Shown in pieces: positions 1-12,049 of a stretch of 64,000 bases of DNA. Under the pieces are notes generated by a model. That model was not told the origin of the DNA and ran no database searches. It saw only the letters and a program-made list of their open reading frames with translations. Both the position numbers and the translations under genes were made by a program. Source of the DNA: Ichthyophis bannanicus (Eukaryota; Chordata; Amphibia; Gymnophiona; Ichthyophiidae). Numbering within the stretch: position 1 is the first letter of the stretch; the number at the start of each line of letters is the position of its first letter. Where the stretch lies: positions 416,556,159-416,620,158 of the forward strand of contig CM066034.1 in the NCBI GenBank assembly GCA_033557465.1. The letters are read 5' to 3'.

Positions 1-2118
1 TAAAAACAACAGGAAAAGGAAACCTATTTGTTTCTCCAAAGAAGTGGCTGCACAAATAAAGGCAAAAAACACAGCTTTCACAAAATTCAAAAGTTCGCAA
101 ACAGAGGAACACAGAAAAGAATACAAGATCAAACTAAAAGAGACAAAAAGAGAAATAAGTATAGCAAAATCAAAGACAGAAGAAAAGATGGCTAAAGATG
201 TGAAGTGTGTCGACAAAACATTTTTCAGGTATATTCAGGAGAGGAGGAAAATCAGAGGTTGAATTGCAGGACTCAAAAGTGACAGGAACGGGTTCATGGA
301 AAGTAACATTGAAAAAGTGACAATGATAAATAAATACTTCTGCTTTGTTTTCACTAGAGAAAATCCTCGAGAAGGACCACCTGTGATTGACAAATATACA
401 AATGGGAATGGATTAGATACTACACCATTCACAGAAGATGATGTGTTAGAATGGCTTACAAAACTGAAAGTGGACAAGTCTATGGGACCAGATGGAATAC
501 ACCCCAAGATACTGAAAGACCTCAGAGAAGTTCTTGCAGGGCCTTTAAAGGATGTTTATAATAGATCCTTGGAGATAGGAGAAGTTCCACAAGACTGGAG
601 AAGGGCTGATGTGGTACCTCACCACAAAAATGGTAATAGGGAAGAAGTGACAATCTACAGGCCAGTAAGCCTTACCTCGGTGGCGGGAAAAGTAATGGAG
701 GCGCTCCTGAAAGAGCAAATAGTGGACTTCCTCAAAACCAACAGGTTGAATGATCCGAGGCATCATGGTTTTTACCAAAGGATGATCTTGCCAAACAAAC
801 CTGATTGAGTTCTTTGACTGGGTGACCAGAGAACTAGATCAAGGTTATGCAATGGATCTGATCTACCTAGATTTCAGCAAAGCCTTTGATACTGTTCCTC
901 ATAGGAAGCTTGTCAGTAAACTCAATAGCTTGGGGATGGGTCCCAAGATGGTGAACTGGATCAGAAATTGGTTGACTGACAGACAACAGCGTGTGACGGT
1001 AAACGGAACTCACTCGGATGAAAGGAAGGTGATTAGCGGTGTGCCACAGAGTTTGGTCTTGGGACCGGTACTGTTCAATATATTCGTGAGTGATATTGCT
1101 GAAGGGCTGAATGGAAAGGTCTGTCTTTTTGAAGATGACACCAAAATTTTCAACAGAGTGGACTCCCCTCAGGGAGTGGGAACATGAGGAAAGTTCTACA
1201 AAAGCTGGAAGAATGGTCTAATACTTGGCAGTTAAGATTTAATGTGAAAAAGTGCAGTGTCATGCACTTGGGAAGCAGAAATCCAAGGGAATTCTATATG
1301 ATAGGGGGAGAGAGATTGATGTGCACGGACCAGGAGAAAGACCTCGGTATGATTGTTTCTGATGATCTCAAGGTGGCTAAATAGTGTGACAAGGTGGTGG
1401 AAAAAGCCAGAACGATGCTGGGTTGCATACCAGCAGAAAGAAAGAAGTACTAATGTCACTGTACAAATCACTGGTGAGGCCTCACTTGGAATATTGTGTT
1501 CAGTTTTGGAGACTGTATCTCGCAAAGGATATAAAAAGGCTGGAAGCGGTTCAGAGGAAGGCAACCAGAATGATTTGGAGCCTGCGTCAGAAGACTTATG
1601 AGAAGAGACTTGAAGACCTAAATATGTACACTCTGGAGAAGAGGAGGGACAGGGGAGATATGATTCAGACCTTTAAATACTTAAAGAGTATTAATGGACA
1701 AATAAACCTCTTCCAAAAATTGGGAAGCTGTAAAACTAGAGGGCATAACATGAAGCTGCAAGGGGGTAAACTGAAAGGCAATGTCAGGAAATACTTTTCA
1801 CTGAAAGGATGGTGGATGCTTGGAATGCTCTCCCGATGGAAGTGGCGTGGGCAAATGCAGTGACAGAATTCAAAATGGCATGGGACAGACATAGTGGATC
1901 CCTTTATAGAAACAGGATAAAATCAAAATAAGCATAACTATCTCTTATATCTGAACAAATAGGGGTGACCTACACTGAGAGGTGGGTACACCCCTAGACA
2001 AAGGCATGGGGAGAGGTGACCTGCACAGTGCGGCAAGTGCACCTACTCTTGCTGCCTTGCTGAGCAGACTAGATGGACCATACTGGTCTTTATTTGCCGT
2101 CATATACTATGTTACTAT
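1..2118 (+). mobile_element. CR1-type LINE copy (family B), cut by window edge
   Basis: The 3' part of a CR1-clade non-LTR retrotransposon. Reverse-transcriptase blocks are readable from about 296 to 1863. They are followed by a short 3' UTR ending in a tail of repeated tactatgt-like units at about 2085-2118, as CR1 elements end in short octamer repeats. The same family recurs on the minus strand at 23196-24604, 25031-25104 plus 27160-27567, 35030-38379 and 46217-46922. No target duplication can be checked because the 5' end is outside the window. Confidence 0.88.
296..1863 (+). pseudogene. CR1 family B ORF2 reverse transcriptase, broken
   Basis: Once the enzyme that copies LINE RNA into the nick made at the target. 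It is read in pieces: 296-808 has the fingers and palm start (SMGPDGIHPKIL, YRPVSLTSVAGKV), 822-1187 has YLDFSKAFDTVPH and the SGVPQ motif, 1184-1384 the thumb and 1423-1863 the C-terminal region (RPHLEYCVQFW). The reading frame shifts near 785, 1185 and 1400. The polymerase motif, normally F/YADD, reads FEDD here, so the catalytic core is altered as well. Open frame upstream (44-262, a KxxxR-rich helix) matches the linker between endonuclease and RT. A dead copy. Confidence 0.88.
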
Positions 2119-5100
2119 GTATATATTATACTGACATGCATATTGCAGCATATAATATATTATAGCTATACTCTGTTGAGGTACTCATAAATTCTCATTT
2201 GCTAAAAATACTGTTGTGATCCTTAATCGTGTTATAAATATCTATAATAATTTGAATAATGTTTTCTGAATGTGATGCACGTCCTGCTAAGTATGTGTAT
2301 AAAATAATAACTACATTTTCTTAGAGCACCTTTCTAAAGTCAGGGCTGTGTGCTCAGATTATTAAGAGCAGGCTGTTCCCTAGGGACTATTTCTGCAGAG
2401 GATTTGAGAAAGGCAGGATGTTTGTTATTTGTGGCAAAGAAGAAACACTTTAATTCCAAAACGTGTTGCAATATCTTAGAACTGAGATGATTTCTGCATC
2501 AAAGCACTTTGCAAATCTGGAAGGTCTGGAGGGTTGGAAGCCGCATTCACCAGTATCATTTTTTTTAATGTTCTCCTCCTGGTCTCCCTGTTCAGATTGT
2601 ACTCTTCCTCCCCTTAATTCCATTATTCCTTTTTCTCTGAGCTTGTCTTGCCCCTTCCAGTCTGTTGTTGCCTCTGGTGGACAGCAAAGCAAATACCGTA
2701 CCATGCTCCCCACCTTTCAGCTACTCTACTTCTCCTGCTGATTCCAGCACCAATTACAGGGCTACTTCCTTGGGAAAAAAATCCAGCCTATTTCTCTCTC
2801 TCCACCCCCCCCCACCCCCCCCCCCCACCTCCGCCTACCACCTTGGTTTCTTTTTATTTCTACACAACAGAAACATTTCTCTTTCCTGTCAGCTTGCCTA
2901 TGTTTTAGAGCCTGCACTCTTCCATCTTTTAGTTTAAACTGTCATTCAAAGATGCATTAAACTGCGGAGCAAAGACTATGTTTTGAAGAAGAAATGTAAT
3001 AAGATCGAGAATCCAGCCCTCATCTCTCCACTTCTTTCCTTTCCTGCTCCCATGCATGTGTTATAAAATGTTTATTCATATAGTACCACATCTAAAAAGA
3101 CGATGCCAAACACATATGTGCACTCTCTAAAACAAGACATGAAACAGAAGATATGAATTGCACAAAGCAGCAGCTGATGGCCTGAGGCATATTGGAACAT
3201 GTTTTTCAAATGTTATTATATGTTAGAATATGTGGAAGCACAGCAGAGCCTATCAATTTATGCATCTGAGGAGCCCATCATTTACTGATCATTGTTGATC
3301 ACTTCTGTAACTTTGCCGTAATCTCAGCAATCCTTACCATGATGTCACTGTTTTGTCACCTGTGCTCGTTTGTGTGTAAATGAGATTCATCTATCCTGGC
3401 AGAGAAATAAGAAGGAGGGAGAGGGAAAAGCTGAGGATAGAGTAGAAAGAGTGGAAGACATGTTTCTCATGCCAATTCTATTTTTTTATCTCTGCCCCTT
3501 TCCCCAATTGAAAAAAAGATTTCAATATGTTGGTTATGTAATAAGACTGATGTACGGTTACTTGCTAAAGATAGGCAGGGAGTCAAAAAGTGCCATATCT
3601 TTATCCTGCAGAAGCCAATCCTGCTCACATGTACGCTGGAGAAGTGCGCCCCCTTGGTTAGTAGTTGAGATTGCCCCCCCCCCCCCCCCCACCGACACAC
3701 AAGTGAATCATATATGATGATAAATTAGAAATGAATTTTTGGAGTGATAGATACGGTGATTAGCTTATAGGCTGACACTATACAAGGTATGCTAATATAA
3801 ACTGACCAGAGAAAAATTATCCTCTCTCTATGGCTGCAAATAAGCTATTGTTGCGCTTCCAGAAAAATACAGACACGCATACACACACCACACACTTTTC
3901 ACGTCTGCCAATGAGTCATATGATATTTGTCATTTGACAGGAATTACATGAATAAAACTAAATGATTAGAGACTGCTCACCATTGAAGATGCTGTGAAAC
4001 AAGAAGGCAGCCAGAATCCACATGCCCTGCTCCTTTATAACCTGCTCACTATGTGCTGGGCTCTCCGCTCTTGTCCTTTTTTTCTTGTTTTTCCTATTTG
4101 TCAACTGCAAGGTTAAAGCTGCAAGCTCAGCCCAGCTTCTGAAGCTGGTAGCTGTGTGTTTGGCTGATTGTCCTCTGAACCGGGGAGCTGCCAGCCCTGT
4201 GGCTCCTCTCCTCCCCTGCAGCTAGCAGAGATAGGGAGGCGGCTGTATGAAGCCCAGGTGTGCTGTAAGCTCAAGGAGACACCAGCAGGTTTGCAAAGGT
4301 AGGTCCGCAGGTAAAGCCCTCAGATGCAGACATAGGCTCATCCCTGGTACCATCCAGCAGCCTCTCAAGGTCTGCAGAAATTCAGCTCCAAACCTAGCAC
4401 CTCACCCACCACACACAGGCAGCAAGCAGGCAGGCAGGCACATCTTTTCTCAGCCAGCGCTGTAATCACATTGATCTCTCAGCTAACCTTCTCTGCCTCT
4501 GAGCAGAGCAAAGAAAAGCATTAACCCTATCACAGGCCTCTGGCAGAGGGAGGTGCTCTGCAGTCTTAAAGCAGCAGCGCTGATACAGGGGCGAGAAGTG
4601 GCATGCGACTTTGTACCTTTCTATCACTGACAGGCAGGGGCAAACTGGACTCTTGCTGATGGAGTGAGAAGAGAATGTGTTCCCAGGAGGACAAAGCAGG
4701 ATCCAGAGATTCCTTAAGGCAAAGAATCTTTATTCTTTTTTAAACAGCACTGCCAGCAGTTCCTATTTCCCATATCCCTGGAGAGAAAAAAATGACATGA
4801 TGCAAGTGATAAAAGTAACTTCAGTTGAAGAAGAATTACAGCGTGATGTGGGGATAACTGGGACCGGTGGTGTGATGGACATTGATAGAATCAGATGCCA
4901 TATATGAAGGACTACGACTGAGGTTCCATAAGGATATTTGGGATGTTACAAATATTTGAAAAAAAAATTCTTACAAAGCACATTATTTGTGCAACAATTT
5001 ATGAAAGGAATAAAAAAAAATCTAACAGATGTCCCCATCCCTCTTCTCTGCAAACTTCAGTTTCCTGTCTCCTAGCAAAACATGTACGGGGGTACAGTAA

Positions 5101-6550
5101 TGATAGTGTTCAATAGGCTTCAGGCTGAAACAGGCTGTGATCTGTAAACAGCTGCAGGTCAGTTATAGAGTGCTTGATTATGAGGTAAAATACCACTACA
5201 AGGAGAAATGTAGGATGCAACACCAAGGGCATGAGAAGGGGAGAAGTTGCAGTGAATGTGGCATCTTCACGCTAAACCATTTTTCAAAAGCAGAGACAGT
5301 GGCTTCATTTCCCATTTCTTTGTGCACATAAATGCTGAAGTGGCGTCTGAGAAAACAATGCCATTCATGTATAGGCTCAGTACTGTGTAACTTACTCTGC
5401 ATTCTGTTTTCAAGGCATTTTTAATTTTTACTGATAGTTTTTTCATTGCTCTTCTACCACCATTACAGCTGATTTTTCAGCTATATTTTATATTAAAGTG
5501 AATAACACCACTGCCAGAAAATTAGCCCCCCTTCTTTACCACAGTGAAGCAGTACCTTTTCACCCCTTACAGCAAGGCAATACCCCTCCCCTAACTACCA
5601 CCACCATGTACAATAAGGTCAAACTGACATAGCATACTTGTTTCACACTTACTGCAAGATGAACAGCAAGATTAATTTGAGTATACTGCCTATTTTACTT
5701 TAACACGTACAGTATGAACATGTTAGGGCACTACTGCCATGTTGTTCCATCCTATGGACTACAAGCAGATATTTCCTATGGTCCATTGAGTATGTATTTT
5801 CCTTTCACTAATTTTCTGTCATAACATGATTTGCTTTTGCCTAGGATTTTAATTATTCACTAAGGGGGTCATTCCAAAATGCAAATAGGCCACCTGGACA
5901 TGTGGGATAGAGCTTTTCCTCACAAAAATGTATAGACCCATTTACTGAAAACACACGGCCCTGCATGTACATGGCACTAAACGTGGATCTCAGAACATGG
6001 GCAGAAGGGGGCGGCACAGGGGCATGAAAAGCCATGGAGACATATAAAGTGCAGTCAGGAAAGGCCCGTGTACATCCTGAGTGTATCCCGCAGATGCCTA
6101 AGTTATACCAGTGACAACGTGGAATAAGGCCAGCATTTAGAAAAATTTTCTACTCTAATCCTCAACGCATCCCATAGAGATGAATGGCTGTGACATGCCT
6201 GTATTGAACTGATGTATTTGCTGTTTGGGAGAGCACAAGATGCAGTTGTGAAGAATAGAATACACAGGTGAGGGATGTTTGTAAGGTGAAGTAAGAATAA
6301 AAACCACACCCACAGAAATATAAAGTACTGCAGTAGTCTTTATTCTGGCTATGCTCACATTTGCTGTTTATGCTAAAGGGGCTATTCCAGGCTTCCCTAA
6401 CAATTCATGTTTTCAGAGAAATGGGAATGTAGATTGTATGTGAGTTAATATGGAGCAGAAGCGTGTTTGGCGGAGAGGTATGGTCCTGAGACGCCCTGCT
6501 ATTAATGTTTTAAAAGCAGTTGTTTATAGGTGCAGGGCATGGTTTTCTAG
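2119..6550. other. Unassigned non-coding stretch
   Basis: I see no credible gene here; all open frames are short and without recognisable motifs. Composition is AT-rich and single-copy looking, except for a GC-richer patch at about 4040-4640 with an upstream tttataa at about 4033, and poly-C tracts near 2803-2829 and 3675-3690. It could be host intergenic or intronic DNA. The GC-richer patch could be a promoter or first exon, but nothing proves it. Confidence 0.5.
2803..2829 (+). repeat. Poly-C tract with interspersed A
   Basis: A run of C interrupted by two A residues, next to a tctctctc stretch. A similar poly-C tract is at about 3675-3690. Simple-sequence DNA, likely length-variable. Confidence 0.9.
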
Positions 6551-7670
6551 TCTTGAAGGACTGGAAAAGGGGACTGTTACTTCTGGAGAGAGATCTGCAA
6601 TTGTGAGTATATATTTTTGGAAATTTTCTGAAAGGAATTCTTTGTATTAAAGCTAATTAATCTGTGAACCCATTATTTTTTGTTAAATCAGTCAGGGCCT
6701 AGTAGCAGCAGTTTAAGTTTAAATTTAAAACACAGAAGAGAGCTTTCTGGTTACATTTCATACCCAGCAGAGAGCTTGTAGTTTAAATTTAATAGTCACT
6801 CAGGGCCTAGTATCAGCAAAGTACTTTTAGTTTAAATTTAAAACACAGAAGAGAGCTTAGTGGTTAAATATGGAACCTAGCAGAGAGCTTGTAGTTTAAA
6901 TTTAATAGTCACTCAGGGCCTAGCATCAGCAAAGTACTTTTAGTTTAAATTTAAAACACAGAAGAGAGCTTTCTGGTTAAATTTAGAACCGAGCAGAGAG
7001 CTTGTAGTTTAAATTTCATAATAAGTTAGAGCCTAGCAGCAGCAAAGATCTATAATTTAAATCAAATCAGAATATAGCTTAGCACAAAAGGCAAAACAGG
7101 GTCACTACTCTTTGAGCAACAAATAAAGTCTAGAGACCTTTACAAAGAGGTCTTCTACCTAGGGGGCAAGAGACCTGTTAAACTTTTTCAATAGGTGTTA
7201 ACACCAGGTGGCAGGTCAAAAGGCCATTTTGAAAGACTCCTTCTATCCAAGCAAGGACTATTAATCACCCAGGAAGTTGGTCACAGCTTACCTCAGCAGC
7301 ACAGGCATAAATAGCTCAACCAGAGCTCTGTGATCCTCAGTCTTGATGGAATAGAAAAGGGGACTGTTACTTCTGGAGAGAGATCTCAGGGCCTAGTAGC
7401 AGCAGTTTAAGTTTAAATTTAAAACACAGAAGAGAGCTTTCTGGTTACATTTCATACCCAGCAGAGAGCTTGTAGTTTAAATTTAATAGTCACTCAGGGC
7501 CTAGCATCAGCAAAGTACTTTTAGTTTAAATTTAAAACACAGAAGAGAGCTTTCGGGTTAAATTTGAAACCCAGCAGAGAGCTTGTAGTTTAAATTTCAT
7601 AATAAGTTAGAACCTATCAGCAGCAAAGAGCTATAATTTAAATCAAATCAGAATATAGCTTACCTCAGCA
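6551..7670 (+). repeat. Two-block array of ~110-bp tandem repeats, probable CR1 5' promoter region
   Basis: Monomers start with cagggcctag at 6693, 6801, 6914, with a diverged start near 7027, then again at 7387, 7495 and about 7608. Spacing is 108-113 bp and each carries gtttaaattt and cagagagctt motifs. A 46-bp lead-in (cttgatgga... agagatct) occurs at 6551-6596 and again at 7341-7386, so the array itself is duplicated with an offset of 790 bp. Between the blocks lies about 270 bp of unrelated sequence including cataaata. The array sits directly upstream of the 5' end of the CR1 copy in the same orientation, so it may be its 5' UTR promoter; that is inference. Confidence 0.8.
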
Positions 7671-7983
7671 GCACAAGATAGGGTAATGTGTAGCAGCTCT
7701 CTTTTAATAAGTGTTATTTCCCTCCCTCCCTCCCTCCCCAGCACCCACCCACCCCTGGGATAATCATAGCTTTATAGGTACTTACACATCTTAAAAGACA
7801 GGAGTTGCTCTCAGGTGAAGCTCGTTACCCAAATCAGTCATACACTAAGGACCCGAGATTAATTAAGCTTCAGGTGAACAAGGTATATTAAACGTTTAAG
7901 GTACAGTTTTATTCGTATAAATATACAAAGCAACCCTTCGTAAGTAAAGAACTTAAAGATCTAAACACAAACTTAAAACTAAG

Positions 7984-8854
7984 ATGCAGACAGCAGTCCA
8001 GCAGCGAGATGGGGGTGTTCCAGTCTTTTGCATCGAGTGTCACATGTATGATTTTCTCCCAGTTGGTGAGAGGTCTTACGTGTGCACTAGGTGCAAGGAG
8101 CTCTTTGCTCTCAGGGAACGAGTCCATTCTCTAGAGGCTAGAGTAGCAGACTTGGAAAACATAAGAAAGACAGAGCGATACATAGACAAGACCTACAGGG
8201 ATATAGTTCTAAAGTCCCACCTCCAGTCTGGCAGCATCCCTGTTGCCATGGAGGAGAGAGGTCACGTGACAGGAGAGCATCACCCTGGTGTGGCAGGAAG
8301 TGATCCTGTAACTAGGAGATGTAAAACCCTCTTGCACTAAGGAAGTTTCTCCAGCGTCATGTGCCCATGAGGGAAGGGTTAGCACAGCCGTTATAGTTGG
8401 TGATTCGATCATTAGGCATGTAGATAGCTGGGTGGCTGGTGGACGTGAGGATCACCTGGTAACATGCCTGCCTGGTGCGAAGGTAGCGGACCTCACGCGC
8501 CACCTAGATAAGGTCTTAGATAGTGCTGGGGAGGAGTCTGCTGTATTGGTACATGTCAGTAACAATGACATAGGAAAATGTAGTAGGGAGGTTCTGGAGA
8601 CTAAATTTAGGCTTTTAGGTATGAAGTTGAAATCCAGAACTTCCAGGGTAGCGTTCTCTGAAATGCTTCCGGTTCCACGCGCTGGACCCAAAAGGCAGGC
8701 AGAGCACCGGAGTCTCAATGGGTGGATGAGACAATGGTGCAGAGATGAGGGTTTTGGATTTGTTAGGAATGGGGGAATATTCTGGGCAAAGGAGGAGCTC
8801 TTCCGAAGGGATGGGCTTCACCTTAACCGGGATGGAACCAGACTGCTGGCATGA
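7984..8854 (+). pseudogene. CR1 ORF1: zinc-finger-like N-terminus and SGNH esterase domain, broken
   Basis: CR1 ORF1 proteins bind RNA and many carry an SGNH-type lipase/esterase domain. Here the first piece (7984-8340, 118 aa) has a CxxC...CxxC cysteine cluster (FCIEC, CTRCK) then a heptad-like helix (RERVHSLEARVADLE). After a stop at 8338 and a shift of frame, the esterase domain reads from about 8388: block I VIVGDSIIRH (catalytic Ser in GDS), a block III relic VHVSNNDIG and block V DGLHLNRDG with the Asp and His of the triad. The block III sequence differs from the usual GTND. Ends at the stop near 8852. Not functional as it stands. Confidence 0.82.
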
Positions 8855-8924
8855 GCCTTTGAAAAGGAGATAGAGCAGTTTTTAAACTAGATAATAGGGA
8901 AAGCCGACAGTCGCCCAAGAGCGG

Positions 8925-11880
8925 ATGGTTTGGAAGAATGTATCCTTGAACGATACTACCAAAAGCAGAGAGGTTCCAAAAAAGAGTAAAGTAGCCCAAA
9001 TGCCCTCGAGTATGGATCAGACACAGCTTAAAGATCCCAAATTACCCATGTCTACCAATAGCCAAATTAATATGAATAAAATAAAGTCTCTAAAATGCTT
9101 TTATGCAAATGCTAGAAGTCTAAAAAATAAGATGGGAGAGTAAGAATAAATAGCACTAAATGAGAGGTTAGATATGATTGGAATATCAGAGACATGGTGG
9201 AAGGAGGACAAACAGTGGGACACTGTGATACCTGGGTACAAACTATATTGTAATGATAGAGCTGAACAAATTGGTGGAGGGGTTGCGCTCTATGTTAGAG
9301 AGGGCATTGAGTCAGAAAGGATTAAAGTTTTGCAGGAAACAAAATTTGCAGTAGAATCTCTATGGATTGAAATTCCATGTAAAAAGGGGAAGGCGATGGC
9401 AGAGGGGTGTACTATCGAGTGCCTGGCCAGAATGAACAAATGGATGATGAAATGCTCAAAGAAATCAAGGAAGCTAACAAAAGTTACAGCGCAGTAATAA
9501 TAATGGGTGATTTCAATTACCCCGGTATCGACTGGATCAGTGTCATGTCAGGACATGCTAGGGAGATAAAGTTCCTAGATGAAATAAATGACTGCTTCTT
9601 GGAGCAGCTTGTTCATGAACTGACCAGAGGGGAAGCCATATTAGACCTAGTCCTTAGTGGAACTCCAGATCTAGTGCAAGAGATAAGGGTGTTGGGGCCA
9701 CTTGGCAATAGTGATCATAGCATGATTGCCTTTGATTTAATTAGTGGAGGAGGGATAGTAAGGAAATCCACAGTACTACCTTTTAACTTTCGAATATGAT
9801 AAAATGAGGAAAATAGTTAAGAAAAAGCTAAAAGGAGCAGTTGCAAAGGTTAAAGACTTACATCAAGCTTGGTTGTTGTTGAAAAATACTATCTTGGAAG
9901 CCCAGACAAGCTGTATTCCACGCTTTAAGAAAAATGGAAGGAAGTACAAAAAAACTGCCAGCATGGTTTAAAGGTGAGGTCAAAGAGGCTGCTGTTGAAA
10001 AAAAAACATCTTTCAGGAAATGGAAAAAAGAGCCAAACGACAAAACCTGGAAACAGCACAAGCACTGGCAAGTCAAATGCAAGGCATTGATAAGGCAGGC
10101 AAAGGGAGAATTTGAGAAGAAGCTTGCTGCGGAAGCAAAAATGCGAAATAAAGACTTTTTCACGTACATTCGTAGCAAAAAACCTGTGAGAGAGACATTT
10201 GGTCCATTAGATGATAGAGGGGTTAAAGGGGTACTAAGAGGTGACAAGGCGGTAGCGGAGAGACTGAATGAATTCTTTGCTTCGGTCTTTACTGAGGAAG
10301 ATGTAGGGATGTTACCCATGACTGAAGTGGTATTTAAAGGTGAGGAAGAATTGAAGGAAATATTGATACATCGGGAAGATGTATTACAACTCTTATATAA
10401 ACTGAAGAGTAGCAAATCACCTGGGCCGGATGGTATACATCCAAGTGTTTTGAAAGAACGGAAATATGAGATTGCAGACCTGCTATTAGTAATCTGTGAA
10501 CTATCATTAAAATCATGTCTAATACCTGAAGACTGGAGGATCGCCAATGTAACACCAGTTTTTAAAAAGGGTTCCAGGGGTGATCCGGGAAACTACAGAC
10601 CGGTGAGCCTGACGTCAGTACCGGGAAAAATGGTAGAAACCATCATAAAGAATAAAATTACTGAGCATGTAGATAGTCATGGCCTAATGGGAGACAGCCA
10701 ACATGGCTTTAGACAAGGAAGATCTTGTCTTACTATTCTGTTATGTTTTTATGAAGGTGTGAATAAACAGGTGGACAAAGGTGAGTCAGTTGAAATAGTG
10801 TATCTGGACTTTCAGAAAGCCTTTGACAAGGTCCCTCATCAGAGACATTTGGCAAAACTAAAGAGTCATGGGATATGAGGCAGTATACTACTGTGGATCA
10901 GGAACTGGTTAAAAGATAGAAAGCAGAGGGTAGGGCTAAATGGCCAATTTTTCCAATGGAGAAAGGTGAATAGTGGTGTACTCCAGGGATCTGTGCTGGG
11001 TCCACTGCTTTTTGACATATTCATAAATGACCTGGAAAGTGGAATAACGAGTGAGGTTATTAAATTTGCAGATGACACAAAACTATTTAAAGTTGTTAAA
11101 ACCAAAGAGGATTGTGGAAAATTGCAAGAGGATGTTGATAAATTGGAAGACTGGGCATCAAAATGGCAGATGCAGTTTAATGTAGATATGTGCAAAGTTA
11201 TGCACCAAGGGAAGAACAGCCCAAACTATGGTTAAACGATGCAAGGTTCCACATTAGGAGCCACCACCCAGGAAAAGGATTTAGGCGTCATTGTGGATAA
11301 CATGTTAAAACCCTCGGCCCAGTGTGCAGCGGCGGCCAAGAGAACAAATAGAATGCTAGGTATCATAAGGAAAGGAATGGAAAATAAAACAAAAGATATT
11401 ATAATGCCTCTATATCGTTCCATGGTGAGACCGCACCTTGAATATTGTGTGCAATTCTGGTCACCATATCTTAAAAAGGATATAGCGATATTAGAAAAGG
11501 TTCAGAAAAGAGCCACCAAAAAGGTAAAGGGGATGGAAGGATACTCCTATGAAGAAAGGCTAAAAAGGTTAGGGCTCTTTAACCTGGAAAAGAGACGGCT
11601 GAGGGGAGATATGATAGAAGTCTATAAATTAATGAACGGAGTGGAACAGGTAAACGTAGATCGATTGTTTAAGTTATCAGAATATAGAAAGACTAGGGGA
11701 CATGTAATGAAGCTGCAAGGTAAACTATTTAAGACTAATAAAAGAAAATATTTTTTCACTCAACGTGTCATCAAACTCTGGAATTTGTTACCAGAGGATG
11801 TAGTAAAGGCTGTTAGTGTAGCTGGGTTTAAAAAAGGTTTAGACAAGTTCCTGGAGGAAAGGTCCATAAACCATTATTAA
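8925..11880 (+). pseudogene. CR1 family A ORF2 endonuclease-reverse transcriptase, broken
   Basis: Endonuclease motifs are in order: YANARSL (~9104), ISETWW (~9183), MGDFNYPGIDW (~9506) and NSDHS (~9709), which supply the metal-binding and catalytic residues of the APE-type fold. RT follows from about 9934: SPGPDGIHPSVL, NYRPVSLTSVPGK, YLDFQKAFDKVPH, GSVLGPLLF and an intact FADD box (~11071). The C-terminal region RPHLEYCVQFW ends at 11880. Damage: stop at 9141-9143, frame changes near 9405 and 9795, stops at 10876-10878 and 11233-11235. From 9934 to 11880 only those last two stops interrupt one frame, so this copy is fairly young. Confidence 0.93.
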
Positions 11881-12049
11881 GAAGGGACCCAGGATATCAA
11901 TGCTTGACCCAATATAAGCATTGTGGAACCTGTGTCTCTTGGGGATACTGCTAGGTACGTATGACTTAGATTGGCCACTGTTGGAAACAGGATACTGGGC
12001 TTGATGGACCTTGGTCTGATCCAGTATGGCATATCTTATGTTCTTATGT

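Larger units (their letters stand above)
7671..12049 (+). mobile_element. Near full-length CR1 LINE (family A)
   Basis: Order is 5' leader, ORF1 (zinc-finger-like plus esterase-type domain), ORF2 (apurinic-type endonuclease then reverse transcriptase) and a short 3' UTR. The 3' end (cttgatggaccttggtctga... cttatgttcttatg) is the typical CR1 tail with octamer-like repeats, near 12000-12049. The 5' boundary is uncertain because the upstream repeat array may belong to it. Related minus-strand copies are at 14037-15092 plus 21391-23195, 24605-25032 and 42000-42125. Confidence 0.9.

Noticed and set aside
4022..4465. Possible first exon in a GC-richer patch
   Set aside because: Hydrophobic start MPCSFITCSLCAGLSALVLFFLFFLF looks signal-like, but no splice, family or downstream exon supports it.
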